Below, piece by piece: positions 19,544 through 30,396 of a DNA stretch of 64,000 nucleotides (the stretch's first letter is position 1; each line of letters opens with the position of its first letter). The DNA is from Actinomyces qiguomingii (GTDB lineage: Bacteria > Actinomycetota > Actinomycetes > Actinomycetales > Actinomycetaceae): the NCBI RefSeq assembly GCF_004102025.1, contig NZ_CP025228.1:3038001-3102000 (forward strand), in the 5' to 3' direction. The translations under genes were made by a program, and so were the position numbers. Under the pieces are notes generated by a model, which saw nothing but the letters and a program-made list of their open reading frames with translations, ran no database searches and was not told the origin of the DNA.

Positions 19544-21455
19544 GGCTGTTCTCCTGGGGGTCGTCGACGTCGATGCCGCCTTGACGCAGGAGCGCCTGGT
19601 AGTGGGGTTCGGCCAGCAGTTCGGCGTGGGTGCCGGCGGCGGTGATGCGGCCGTGGTCCATGACCGCGATGCGGTGGGCGCCGCGGACGGCGGCGGGCCG
19701 GTGGGCGATCACCAGCACCGTGCGGCCCTTGACCAATTCCGAAAGGGCCTGCTGAATCTCCGCCTCCGACTCCGGGTCGGCGAAGGCAGTGGCCTCGTCG
19801 AGCAGGATCACCGGCGTGTCGCACAGGACGGCGCGGGCGATGGCGATGCGCTGGGCCTGCCCACCGGACAGGGCGACCTCCCGGCCGACGACGGTGTCAT
19901 AGCCGTCTGGGAGCGTCATGATGAAGTCATCGATCTGGGCGACGCGGGCGGCGGCGCGGATCCGCTCCCTGGTGGCGCCGGGGCGGCCCAGGGCGATGTT
20001 CTCGGCGATGGTGGCGGTCAGCAGCTGGGGGTCCTGGAGGACGAAGGAGACGGTCTCGTACAGGGTGTCCTCGTCCATGTCGCGCAGGTCCACCCCGCCG
20101 ATGCGTACGGCGCCGGTGTCGGGGTCGGCGAAGCGGGCGATCAGGGTGGCCAGGGTGGTCTTGCCGGAGCCGGAGGGTCCCAGCAGGGCGGTGACGGTGC
20201 CGGGCTTCAGGGTGAGGCAGGCGTCGTCGACGGCGAGGGTGTCGCCGTAGGAGTAGGACACGTGCTCGATCTCCACCCGGGCGCCGTCGGGGCGGCGCGG
20301 GTGGACGGCGGCGGGCAGGGTGGGGGCGTCGAGGATGTCGCACAGGCGCAGCGCGGCCGCCCCGGCCTGCTGGTAGGACCAGGAGACGGAGGCGATGGTG
20401 ACCATGGCTCCGGGCAGCACCAGGGCGATAAGCGTGGTGGTGAGCATCTGCGGCAGCGTGACCGCTCCGGCGTGCGCCAGCAATGCGCCGCCGCCCAGGT
20501 TGACCAGCAGCAGCACCGGGATGGAAACCCAGGTGATGGACAGGCAGCTGATATTCATCATCGACATGGCCCAGGCGCGGTAGAACGTGGAGAACTCGTC
20601 GCCGGCGCGCAGGTAGGCGGCGTGGGCGCGGCCGACCCGCCCGAAGGCCTTGACCACCCCAATACCGGCGACGAACTCCACCATGGCGGAGGAGATGTTC
20701 TCCAGGCGGCGATCCATCTCCATGGTCTTCTCATTCATGCCGCGCATGGACAGGGAGTAGGTGGCGAAGAACAGGGGGATGGTGCCGATGCTCAACAGTC
20801 CCAGGCGCCAGTCGATCCAGAAGGCGCAGGCCAGGAGCGCCACCGGGGTAACCACCGCATTCAGGCGCTCCACCGGCCCGTGGGCGATGACGGTGTGCAC
20901 GGTGGTGGTGTCGTCCTGCACCGCCTTGCGCAGCCGTCCGGAGGTGGAGGAGGTGAACCAGCTCAGGGGCGTGCGGGCCAGCCGGGCGACGATGTCGCGG
21001 CGCAGTCGGTCGCGCAGGGCGAGGTCGGCGAAGTGGGTGATCAGCAGGGCCAGGGAGTACAGCAGCAGGCGGGTGGAATAGGCGCCGATCAGCACCATCA
21101 CCGTGGCGCGCACGCGCTCCGGGTCGGGATCCGCTCCGGCGTCATGCGCCGCCAGCAGGATGTCGCCCAGCTGCACGAGCGCCACATACGGGGCGATGGA
21201 CAGCAGCCCGGAGACGACGACGAGTGCCTGGCCGAGCCGCAGCCGGGAGCGTACCGGCGCACCGAGGCGTTTTACGGCCGCCTGCCCGGCGATGGCGCGA
21301 GCTCGATCGTCACCGGCATCGGCGGTGCCGGGGCGTGGGCCGGCTCCCCGCTCATCGTGCTCGGCGGCGACCGCTTGCCCCGCGACGGCCGGGAGGGAGG
21401 CGTCCGGCGCCCGGGTCGGGGATGCGTTCGTGGTCGCGGTACGTGCAGCGGGCAT
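19536..21455 (-). CDS. ABC transporter, fused permease-ATPase, subunit 1
   Basis: 639-aa half transporter. An Ala/Pro-rich cytoplasmic N-terminus of about 75 residues precedes the six-helix membrane domain and the ATPase. Walker A is GPSGSGKTT, the signature LSGGQAQRIAIARAVL and Walker B VILLDEATAFADPESE. The EATAFADPE form, instead of EATSALD, is characteristic of the YbtP/YbtQ/IrtA/IrtB group, so Fe-siderophore or other metal-chelate import is the best guess. It is first in a two-gene operon and divergent from the TetR regulator. Confidence 0.9.
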   Translation of the reverse strand: MPAARTATTNASPTRAPDASLPAVAGQAVAAEHDERGAGPRPGTADAGDDRARAIAGQAAVKRLGAPVRSRLRLGQALVVVSGLLSIAPYVALVQLGDILLAAHDAGADPDPERVRATVMVLIGAYSTRLLLYSLALLITHFADLALRDRLRRDIVARLARTPLSWFTSSTSGRLRKAVQDDTTTVHTVIAHGPVERLNAVVTPVALLACAFWIDWRLGLLSIGTIPLFFATYSLSMRGMNEKTMEMDRRLENISSAMVEFVAGIGVVKAFGRVGRAHAAYLRAGDEFSTFYRAWAMSMMNISCLSITWVSIPVLLLVNLGGGALLAHAGAVTLPQMLTTTLIALVLPGAMVTIASVSWSYQQAGAAALRLCDILDAPTLPAAVHPRRPDGARVEIEHVSYSYGDTLAVDDACLTLKPGTVTALLGPSGSGKTTLATLIARFADPDTGAVRIGGVDLRDMDEDTLYETVSFVLQDPQLLTATIAENIALGRPGATRERIRAAARVAQIDDFIMTLPDGYDTVVGREVALSGGQAQRIAIARAVLCDTPVILLDEATAFADPESEAEIQQALSELVKGRTVLVIAHRPAAVRGAHRIAVMDHGRITAAGTHAELLAEPHYQALLRQGGIDVDDPQENSHD

Positions 21456-21491
21456 GCCTCACACTCCAATCAAGAACGGTTTTCTCTATTG

Positions 21492-21509
21492 ACTGAGCGT
21501 GACCTTAGT
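21492..21509. promoter_or_regulatory. Candidate operator between ABC pair and TetR gene
   Basis: An 18-bp imperfect palindrome, ACTGAG-N6-CTTAGT, 37 bp before the ABC start and about 115 bp before the TetR ATG. Its position in the divergent intergenic region makes it a plausible TetR site. No established consensus supports it. Confidence 0.35.
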
Positions 21510-21624
21510 TCTCTTGGGGGCGGCAGGCAAGTGCCGTACTCAAAGCGACTCATGGGACGCGACGTGCGTCGCCCGGCGCCGGCCGCGCCGTCACGGGCAC
21601 GGCCGACCGCGTAAGGTCGGGCAC

Positions 21625-22341
21625 ATGACTCGTCTTGGCAATCCCACCGGGCCCAAACCCGGCTTCACCCGCCGGGACGTGGTAGATGCCGCGCTTGAGA
21701 TCGGCATCGCCCGGTTTACGCTCTCCGACGTCTCCCAGCGACTGGGGGTGGCGACCTCGGCGCTGTACCGCACGATCAGCTCGCGCGAGGATCTGTTACG
21801 TGCCTGCCTGGAGCGAGTGGCCGCCGACACCGACTTCTCCGACCTGACCGGTCCCTGGCGGCGGGTGGCACGCGACTACGCCGAGCATCTGTGGGCACTG
21901 TTGGAGGAACGCCCCGGACTGGCCGGCGTGCTGGTGTCAACCTCCTGGGCCTACCAGTTCTTCGCCCGGCCCATCACCCAGGCGCAGCGCGCGCTCACGC
22001 AAGGCGGCCTATCCCCCGACGACGCCGTCCTGGCACTGGACTTCATCGCCGACACGGTGATCAGCGTGCACCTACAGGTTGAGGTAGCCCGCGCCCCCTC
22101 CGGCGAGGCACCGAGAACCTCGCCGGAGGGGATGATCGCCGACGAGCGAGAAGGCCCGGATACCCCGAGCGGTCTGGAGGAGGCCCGCAGGCGCTACGAG
22201 GCGGACGGGCGAGCGGCGCAGCTGCCCGCCGAGCTGGCGCCCTCCAGCAGCTGGGCCGAACGCGGCTGGCTGGACCGCAAGATTGAGGTCATCATCCGCG
22301 GCATCGCCAGTACTGCCGAGCGGCCGGTAGGCGGCGAGTAG
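21625..22341 (+). CDS. TetR family transcriptional regulator
   Basis: 238-aa regulator with an N-terminal TetR helix-turn-helix (residues about 12-60; FTRRDVVDAALEIGIARFTL, then SDVSQRLGVATSALYRTISS) and an all-helical ligand domain. ATG 21625 is chosen because the TetR domain begins right after it and AAGG precedes it. An in-frame start 126 bp earlier would add Arg-rich sequence. It is divergent from the YbtPQ-like ABC operon and probably represses it. The C-terminal part (about 155-200) is unusually rich in acidic residues and Pro. Confidence 0.9.
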   Translation: MTRLGNPTGPKPGFTRRDVVDAALEIGIARFTLSDVSQRLGVATSALYRTISSREDLLRACLERVAADTDFSDLTGPWRRVARDYAEHLWALLEERPGLAGVLVSTSWAYQFFARPITQAQRALTQGGLSPDDAVLALDFIADTVISVHLQVEVARAPSGEAPRTSPEGMIADEREGPDTPSGLEEARRRYEADGRAAQLPAELAPSSSWAERGWLDRKIEVIIRGIASTAERPVGGE

Positions 22342-22389
22342 ACAAAAGGCCGAACAGGAGGCCGAAGCCGCCGCGGCGCCGTAATGACT

Positions 22390-23877
22390 TCAGTAATGGC
22401 TGACGACGACGGTGCCGGTCTCGGCCCAGTCGTAATACCAGTGGGCCTCCTCCTCCGGGAGGTTGATGCAGCCGTGTGAGCCGGCGTCGGCACCGACGCC
22501 GAAGTGCTTGGCCCAGGGGGCGGAGTGGATGGCGTAGTTTCCGTGCCAGTAGGTCACCCAATGCACGTCCTTTTGGCAGTACGACCAGCCGGCCGTGCAG
22601 CCCAGGTCCTGTTTCTCGTAGCTCAGATAGACCTGGTAGGTGCCGGTGATGGTCTCATTCCCGGGTCCGCCGTGGTTCATGAGGATCGGACCGTGTACCT
22701 GCTCATATCCCTCGTAGGCGGTGATGGTGGAGTCAGTGAGGTTAATGTCTACCCACTTCTCGCCGGGCGCGGCGGTGTAGGCGAAGCGGTCCGTGCCGGA
22801 GGAGACGACCCGCTGCTCGGTGTCGGCCGCCACCTCCTGGGTTGCCAGTTCTCCGGTGTAGGGCTGGTGCGCGTCCAGGGAGGTAATGATCGCGTCGGTG
22901 ACTGCACTGCGGTTGGTGACCTCCAGACCCGCCTGAGCCGGCCGAGCGGGTTCGAGCAGATCACCGTCGGCGTCGACATTGTCGATGGCGCTGATCGGGT
23001 CCAGTTCGATGCCGGCTGCCGCCTGATCGACCCAGGCGGCCACACTCTCCTTCAGCAGCACGGGCACGAGCTCACCGTCGATGACGGTGGTGCCCACCCA
23101 GGAGGCACGAGTCGCGGCGTCGGCTTCAATGGTCTTCCCTGCACCGGTAAGGGTCACCGCCGGGGCGATGAGTGCGTCGGCGGCGGCGGCGGCCTGTTCG
23201 GCGGCCTTATCGGAGACGGCGGGGACGACGTCCTCCAATGGCAGTTCAATGCTCTGGGAGGTCACCGTCAGGGTGGCGGTCTCCACCAGTTCGGTCAAGG
23301 AGTCCCGATCCACGCCCCGCCCCGGGGAGCCGTCCACGACTTCGAATGCGTCCCCGTCGGCGGTGGGTTGAATGGACGCATTCACCGCGGGAGTGCCGAC
23401 TCGGGCGTCGATGCGGTCGGCCAGGGCGGCGACGGCATCGGCATCCACGGAGGCGGCCGATCCTCCTCCAGCGTTGTTCACGAAATGCGGAGCCGTCGAG
23501 TCGGTGAGGTCGGCGCCGTCGATGAGCGCATCGGCCAGCGCCACGGCATCGATGCTACCGCCGGCCTGCTCCAGCGGGATCTCTATGGTCTGCCCGGCGA
23601 CGGTCACGGAGACAGTGGTGTCGGCCGCCTGACTGGTGACGACGGCGGCTACCTCATCGCGGGTCATACCGGCCACGCTCTGCCCACCGACGCTCGCGCC
23701 GGCTGGGGCCAGGTCTGCGGCGTAGGCGGCGCGCCCGGTCAGGCCCGCCAGCGGAGCTGCCAGAATGAGCGCGAGTAGCAGCGACAGCAGTCGCCTACGG
23801 GCGCGCACGCCGTCCACTGCGTGTCTGGGCGTATGCGCAGCGTCATCGCGTCGCCACTGCGGGAACCTCTTCACCAT
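22390..23877 (-). CDS. L,D-transpeptidase with peptidoglycan-binding-type repeats (YkuD)
   Basis: Secreted cell-wall enzyme (495 aa) that would form 3-3 peptidoglycan cross-links or attach proteins. A signal/anchor segment (about 30-55, LLSLLLALILAAPLAGLTG) is followed by two copies of the VanW-associated/PG-binding_4 type domain and a C-terminal YkuD domain. The catalytic signature is SHGCIN, with the Cys near 470, preceded by the conserved IHSAPWAKHFG. The start is ATG 23877 behind CCGGAGG (a GTG directly follows it). The gene is divergent from an unknown membrane-anchored protein, with about 165 bp between the starts. Confidence 0.9.
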   Translation of the reverse strand: MVKRFPQWRRDDAAHTPRHAVDGVRARRRLLSLLLALILAAPLAGLTGRAAYAADLAPAGASVGGQSVAGMTRDEVAAVVTSQAADTTVSVTVAGQTIEIPLEQAGGSIDAVALADALIDGADLTDSTAPHFVNNAGGGSAASVDADAVAALADRIDARVGTPAVNASIQPTADGDAFEVVDGSPGRGVDRDSLTELVETATLTVTSQSIELPLEDVVPAVSDKAAEQAAAAADALIAPAVTLTGAGKTIEADAATRASWVGTTVIDGELVPVLLKESVAAWVDQAAAGIELDPISAIDNVDADGDLLEPARPAQAGLEVTNRSAVTDAIITSLDAHQPYTGELATQEVAADTEQRVVSSGTDRFAYTAAPGEKWVDINLTDSTITAYEGYEQVHGPILMNHGGPGNETITGTYQVYLSYEKQDLGCTAGWSYCQKDVHWVTYWHGNYAIHSAPWAKHFGVGADAGSHGCINLPEEEAHWYYDWAETGTVVVSHY

Positions 23878-24042
23878 ACCTCCGGCCAAGGAAGTGTAAC
23901 TGAGCCTGATGGGGAGAAGGTCACGATACCGCCATCACCTGTGAATAATCACCTGCCACGGCTGTGACACACGCGACGGGGAGTGCTGCTCCGGGGAGCA
24001 CTGCCCCTGGTGGACATCGCAGAAACCTGTCACGATCCGTAT

Positions 24043-25101
24043 ATGAATGCGCCTTCCCAGGGCACCGCCGCCGTCGCCGCCAAGAACGCCCGGCCGCCCA
24101 CGCTCGTGAGAGTGACGATTGTGCTCGCCCTGGCGCTGATGATCCTGCTCCCGTTCGTAAGTTGCATTGAGAAGGGGCAGACATACATGCACCACTGGCT
24201 GAGTAATCAGGACGCCGTGGCACGCGCGGCGGTCTACTGCGTTCCGTACATGGAGACGGGATGCAGTCTCACTGCCAAGGTCACTCTGGTTCCGGACACG
24301 AGCGCGAAGTCCGCCGCAGCTGTTTTCAACGGTGCGCTGGAGGAGTCCATGCGCAGCAGTCTCGTCACCGCTAACGAGTTCAGGATCAGCCTGGAGTGGC
24401 AGTACGGTTCGACTGCTGTCATCCGCCATGGCGGTATGACGATTCCGTATCCCTCCACCTCTGGGGAGATCACCGCCGAGCAGCTCACCGCCAAGACACG
24501 AACCCGCAGGGTGGAACTGCTCGACATCGCCACCGACTTGGCCGAAGACGGCGTCCAGTCCGTGGATGTGGGGCTTGGTTCGCTCGTTCTGGAGCGCGGC
24601 GAGGTCGATGAGGTCCCCTCGACTCTCTTGGCCCATCGTCTCTTCAGCGATCGTTTCACTGATGTTCGGCTCATTGATCGCTTTACGACTTACGGCGGAT
24701 GGAGCGTGGAGATCACATCCACCCCGGTAAATCAGCCGCCACGCGAGGTCATCGAGAAAGTAACGTCGATTCAGCTCGAACCCGGCATCGAGCCGAAGCT
24801 GTCAATAGATACAACCAACACCTATCCGGGCAACGAGCTTCAACCCACCATCGAAGTACGCGGTCTACCCCTAGGCGATGAGGACACTCCTGCCCTTGAC
24901 CATGCCGCCCCGATCCTCGCCGCTATTGACGGGGCACAAGGATTCACCGACGTAAAGCTGTGCACCGCGGCCGGTGCGGTCAAGGGCACTTCCGGCTACT
25001 CCTGCGTGTATTACGACATGCACGACGGCAAAGTTGACCGAGACAGCGGCTACCCACGTGAGCAGTCACGGGAGGTATACGACGCCGCGCAGCGGCTCTG
25101 A
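24043..25101 (+). CDS. Hypothetical membrane-anchored protein
   Basis: 352-aa protein not recognised as any family. It has one N-terminal hydrophobic segment (about 23-39, VTIVLALALMILLPFVSC), so the rest is likely extracytoplasmic; the following Cys does not make a good lipobox. The exported part is a mixed alpha/beta region of about 310 residues with at least four Cys (AVYCVPYMETGCS near the start, LCTAAG and SYSCVYYD near the end), which may form disulfides. A frame opening 60 bp earlier is possible; neither start has a clear ribosome-binding site. It is divergent from the L,D-transpeptidase, and its last codons form the arm of a terminator. Confidence 0.6.
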   Translation: MNAPSQGTAAVAAKNARPPTLVRVTIVLALALMILLPFVSCIEKGQTYMHHWLSNQDAVARAAVYCVPYMETGCSLTAKVTLVPDTSAKSAAAVFNGALEESMRSSLVTANEFRISLEWQYGSTAVIRHGGMTIPYPSTSGEITAEQLTAKTRTRRVELLDIATDLAEDGVQSVDVGLGSLVLERGEVDEVPSTLLAHRLFSDRFTDVRLIDRFTTYGGWSVEITSTPVNQPPREVIEKVTSIQLEPGIEPKLSIDTTNTYPGNELQPTIEVRGLPLGDEDTPALDHAAPILAAIDGAQGFTDVKLCTAAGAVKGTSGYSCVYYDMHDGKVDRDSGYPREQSREVYDAAQRL

Positions 25102-25120
25102 GCGGAGCCGCTGCGCGGCG
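25083..25120. terminator. Bidirectional terminator between convergent genes
   Basis: A perfect 16-bp stem: CGCCGCGCAGCGGCTC (25083-25098) pairs with GAGCCGCTGCGCGGCG (25105-25120), with a 6-nt loop. It starts within the last codons of the unknown protein and serves the convergent sdhB as well. Confidence 0.8.
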
Positions 25121-25155
25121 CACAGGTGTGGCGGCCTCAGCCGAAGTCAAGCACC

Positions 25156-25925
25156 TCAGGCGGTGGTCTTCTGTCCCTTCCACAGGGCGTGGCCGAGGTC
25201 GCGGTTCAGCCGGGTGATGACCTCCAGCGGCACCGACTTGGGGCACACGGCCGCGCACTCACCGATGTTGGTGCAGCCGCCGAAGCCCTCGGCGTCGTGC
25301 TGGTTGAGCATGTTGACCACGCGGGCGAGCCGCTCGGGCTGCCCCTGCGGCAGCAGGCCCAGGTGGGAGATCTTCGCGCCGGTGAACAGCATGGCGGAGG
25401 CGTTCGGGCAGGCGGCCACACAGGCACCGCAGCCGATGCAGGCGGCGGCCTCGAAGGCGGCGTCGGCCTTGTCCTTCTGCACGGGCACGGAGTGCGCCTC
25501 GGGGGCGGCGCCGGTGTTGACGGAGATGTAGCCGCCGGCCTGGACAATGCGGTCCAGGGCGGAGCGGTCCACGATCAGGTCCTTTAGCACCGGGAAACCG
25601 GTGGAGCGCCACGGCTCGATGGTGATGGTGGAGCCGTCCTTGAAGGAGGGGTCCTCCGCCAGGTGCCGCATGTGCAGCTGGCAGGTGGTGGAGCGGATCG
25701 GGCCGTGGGCCTGCCCGTTGATGACCACGCCGCACTGCCCGCAGATGCCCTCGCGGCAGTCCGAGTCGAAGGCGACGGGCTCCTTGCCCTCGGCGAAGAG
25801 CTGCTCGTTGAGCAGATCGAGGACCTCGAGGAAGCTCATGTGCTCCTCAATGCCGGTCATCGAGTACTCCTCGAAATGGCCCTTAGAGTTCTGGTTCTTC
25901 TGGCGCCAGATCTTCAGCTTGATGT

Positions 25926-25929
<4 letters not shown>
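25156..25929 (-). CDS. sdhB: Succinate dehydrogenase / fumarate reductase iron-sulfur subunit
   Basis: Electron-transfer subunit of complex II (257 aa). The N-terminal ferredoxin domain has the 2Fe-2S ligands in CREGICGQC. The C-terminal domain carries [15 protein letters not shown] and [10 protein letters not shown] for the 4Fe-4S and 3Fe-4S clusters. The GTG start at 25929 overlaps the sdhA stop (GTGA), which fits translational coupling, and gives the family N-terminus [11 protein letters not shown]. The form without the enteric length and with long cluster spacing belongs to the SdhCAB/FrdCAB type B group. Confidence 0.95.
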
Positions 25930-27929
<2,000 letters not shown>

Positions 27930-27943
27930 TCACTCACTCTCGA

Positions 27944-28747
27944 TCAGTGGGCAGCGCAGTGAGCGAACTGCTCGGAAGCCGAGCCGATCGCGTCGCAGAA
28001 CTGGGGGTAGTAGTCGGCCGCGGCCATCGGGGCGTCCACCCAGCCGAACAGGATCGCCGTCGGCACGGACATGAACACTGCGAACAGGCCGAAGGCGACG
28101 ATGAAGGCAATCAGCCGGATGAGTGGGATGGTGCTGCCGCGAGTGGCGCCGAGTGTCTGCAACGCCGACCAGACGCCGTGCCACACGTGCAGGCACAGGG
28201 CCACCAGTGCCACCAGGTAAATCAGGTAGACCCACCACAACTGGAAGCCGTAGTACATGTTGGCGTAGGCGCGACCATGCACGTACTCGCCCCCGGGCGT
28301 CAGCGTCAGGGTGGTGAACTGCAGGATGTGCCAGATGATGAACAGCAGCAGAATCACGCCGCCCCAGCGCATGGTGCGCATGGCATAGCGGGAGGCGAAG
28401 TAATCGGCACCCGCCTTCTTGACCTCATACCTGTCATTGCCGCGGGCCTTGCGGTTGCGGTGCCACAGGTGGAAGGCACTGCCCGCATGGGCCAACAGGC
28501 ACGCCAAGAGAACCAAGCGCAGTAGCCACAGCACGCCGCTGTAGGGCATCAGGGGCTCAAGCAGGGTACGCAGCCAGACCGCATAGTGGTCATAGGCGAT
28601 CTCGCCCTGGAAGTAGTGGGTGTTGCCGTAGGCGTGGAGCACCAAATAGACGATGAAGGCGATGCCCGACCAGGCCATCAGACGCTTCATGAAGACCGTC
28701 GTCGTGTACGCGGCCCTCTTGTTGGGGGGAGCAGACGTTTTCACCAC
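27944..28747 (-). CDS. sdhC: Succinate dehydrogenase cytochrome b subunit
   Basis: Single membrane anchor of a type B complex II (267 aa). Five hydrophobic segments are visible, at about 22-42, 68-90, 125-148, 178-200 and 220-245, with His residues inside them (for instance LVLHAYGN, IWHILQF and CLHVWHGVW) that can ligate two hemes. A single large anchor without SdhD is typical of this class. It is first in the sdhCAB operon, and the 270-bp upstream region must contain the promoter. Confidence 0.92.
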   Translation of the reverse strand: MVKTSAPPNKRAAYTTTVFMKRLMAWSGIAFIVYLVLHAYGNTHYFQGEIAYDHYAVWLRTLLEPLMPYSGVLWLLRLVLLACLLAHAGSAFHLWHRNRKARGNDRYEVKKAGADYFASRYAMRTMRWGGVILLLFIIWHILQFTTLTLTPGGEYVHGRAYANMYYGFQLWWVYLIYLVALVALCLHVWHGVWSALQTLGATRGSTIPLIRLIAFIVAFGLFAVFMSVPTAILFGWVDAPMAAADYYPQFCDAIGSASEQFAHCAAH

Positions 28748-28929
28748 GGATGCAGTTTACGAACGCCCATTGGCCGATAGTCCCAATCCCCCCGCCCACC
28801 CTCCGCAGCAATCGGCGAATCCTTGCCATAGCGCGGAAAAGCGGCGGCACAGCAGCCGCGGTAGGCAGTCACTCGGCCCGTCGCATCCGACCCGCCGCCA
28901 TCAGTGGGCGCCACCATTTCGTCACATCA

Positions 28930-28940
28930 TTGTCAGACAA
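28930..28940. promoter_or_regulatory. Candidate GntR/FadR-type operator upstream of sdhC
   Basis: TTGTCAGACAA is a perfect odd palindrome that fits the published FadR-subfamily consensus TNGTNNNACNA. It lies about 185 bp upstream of sdhC in a gene-free stretch between sdhC and rimI (28748-29017). A closely similar sequence occurs at the sialidase promoter. The function is inferred only. Confidence 0.35.
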
Positions 28941-29017
28941 ATATCAGCCGTCTGCAGCGATCCTTGAAGATGCCCGGATCACCTCTCGGATAAGCACCGC
29001 GAACAGTAGGAGACCGT

Positions 29018-29611
29018 TCAGGTGGCGCTCAATGACCGGCGCATGACCACGGCATCCTCCACCGGCGCCAGGTAGTAGCGCCGCCGGCGGCCGATCGGAG
29101 TGAAACCGTGGGCGGCATACAGGCGCTGGGCGCCCTCGTTAGAGGCGCGCACCTCAAGCAGGACGGCGCGGCATCCCGCCTGCGCGGCCACGCCCAGCAG
29201 AGCCGTCAGCAGGGCCGTGGCAACCCCACGGCGGCGGGCGGCCGCAACGGTGGCAATGGTGAGCAGGTCGGCATCACCCCGCCCGTCCCCGTACCAGAGG
29301 CCTGCGTAGCCCACAATGGCCTCGGACCCGCCCGCGCCGACCTGCGCAAGCGCATCGAGAGCGCCAGCACCAAGACCCGAGTCTGAAACGCCCCTATCGA
29401 CCGGGGCGGCCAGGTGGGCCACCAGATAGGTGCGGTCGGCGCCCGGGCCAGTGGTGCGGTCTAGTTCGGCGGCGAGCACTGCCGGACTCCAGCCCTCGGC
29501 ACCGAATAGTTGTGATTCCAAGCGGGAGATAGCTTCCATGTCGGCGGGGACCATGGGCCTCAGCCTTACTTCCGCCCGCGAGTGGTCGGTATCGTGCGTG
29601 ACCGGATTCAC
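29018..29611 (-). CDS. rimI: Ribosomal protein bS18-alanine N-acetyltransferase-like GNAT protein
   Basis: GNAT acetyltransferase (197 aa). The acetyl-CoA binding region is visible in TIATVAAARRRGVATALLTA (about 112-131), followed by VLLEVRASNEGAQRLYAAHG, the RimI signature. The ATG overlaps the tsaB stop (ATGA). The tsaB-rimI arrangement is common in Actinobacteria, where RimI sits between tsaB and tsaD; here tsaD is elsewhere. It could also acetylate other protein N-termini. An insertion at about 60-85 lengthens it beyond the usual 150-160 aa. Confidence 0.88.
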   Translation of the reverse strand: MNPVTHDTDHSRAEVRLRPMVPADMEAISRLESQLFGAEGWSPAVLAAELDRTTGPGADRTYLVAHLAAPVDRGVSDSGLGAGALDALAQVGAGGSEAIVGYAGLWYGDGRGDADLLTIATVAAARRRGVATALLTALLGVAAQAGCRAVLLEVRASNEGAQRLYAAHGFTPIGRRRRYYLAPVEDAVVMRRSLSAT

Positions 29612-30381
29612 TGGGTGCGCCCTGCCGGCATGTGCACATCCGGTCGCCGCAGGTACAGCGGCTGCGCGCCCAGTCCGGCCGCCGCCAGCGCCTCCTCCCC
29701 CGGGCCGGGGAGCATACGCAGCCGGGCCGCGACGATGCGCACCTGGGTGGCAACGTCACCCGAAACAGGCACCAGAACCTCTCCTCCGTCCGCCAGCTCG
29801 GGATACAGGGCGGCACCGGATCCGGCCACCGCGTCGGGAGGCGGCAGCTGCCCGCGCTCCGCCCGCTCGCGCACAACGGCCGGGGGCAGGACTTCGTAGT
29901 CGCCCAGGCGCTCGACGTCGTCGGAGCCCCGGGCCCGGTACCGAGCGGTGTAGACCTCCTTGCGGCGGGCGTCGGTGGCAACCAGCACGGTGGCTGAGGC
30001 CGTTTCCCGGCCCTGGCGCCCGAGCTCATCAAGGGCGGCGCGGGCAACCGCATCGAGGCTGGGGACACCGTACACGGGAATGGCGCGCACACGTCCAACG
30101 GTGCGGGCGGTGACGAGTCCGGCGCGCAGCCCGGTGAAGGGGGCCGGACCGGTGGCCGCGACCACGGCGTCAAGCGGGGCCTGGGCCACATCTGGGTGCG
30201 CGAGCGCGGCAGCGAGCATGGGCCCCAGGGACTCGGCGTGACGGCGGGGGCTGTCCTGCTGCGCGGTAGTCAGTACCCTCAGGGTGGTGCCGGCGGCGGA
30301 GGCCTCGTCCGCCGCCGCGCCCAGCACATCGGCTACGAGCAGCTGGGTTCCGAACGAGGAGTCAATGGAGAGGATGCGCAC
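29608..30381 (-). CDS. tsaB: tRNA threonylcarbamoyladenosine synthesis protein TsaB
   Basis: Scaffold paralogue of TsaD needed for t6A formation (257 aa). It starts with the ASKHA beta strand ILSIDSSFGTQLLVADV and contains the TsaB signature VVAATGPAPFTGLRAGLVTA at about 88-107. It is embedded in alr-tsaE-tsaB-rimI with a 15-bp gap to tsaE and a 4-bp overlap with rimI. The metal-binding His pair of TsaD is absent, as expected for TsaB. Confidence 0.93.
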   Translation of the reverse strand: MRILSIDSSFGTQLLVADVLGAAADEASAAGTTLRVLTTAQQDSPRRHAESLGPMLAAALAHPDVAQAPLDAVVAATGPAPFTGLRAGLVTARTVGRVRAIPVYGVPSLDAVARAALDELGRQGRETASATVLVATDARRKEVYTARYRARGSDDVERLGDYEVLPPAVVRERAERGQLPPPDAVAGSGAALYPELADGGEVLVPVSGDVATQVRIVAARLRMLPGPGEEALAAAGLGAQPLYLRRPDVHMPAGRTQ

Positions 30382-30396
30382 GGGCGCAAGCCTAGA

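Noticed and set aside
19509..21614. Very long open frame on the plus strand opposite the ABC gene (701 codons, Gly/Gln/His-rich)
   Set aside because: It is the antisense shadow of a well-supported ABC transporter; codon bias in GC-rich DNA keeps this frame open.
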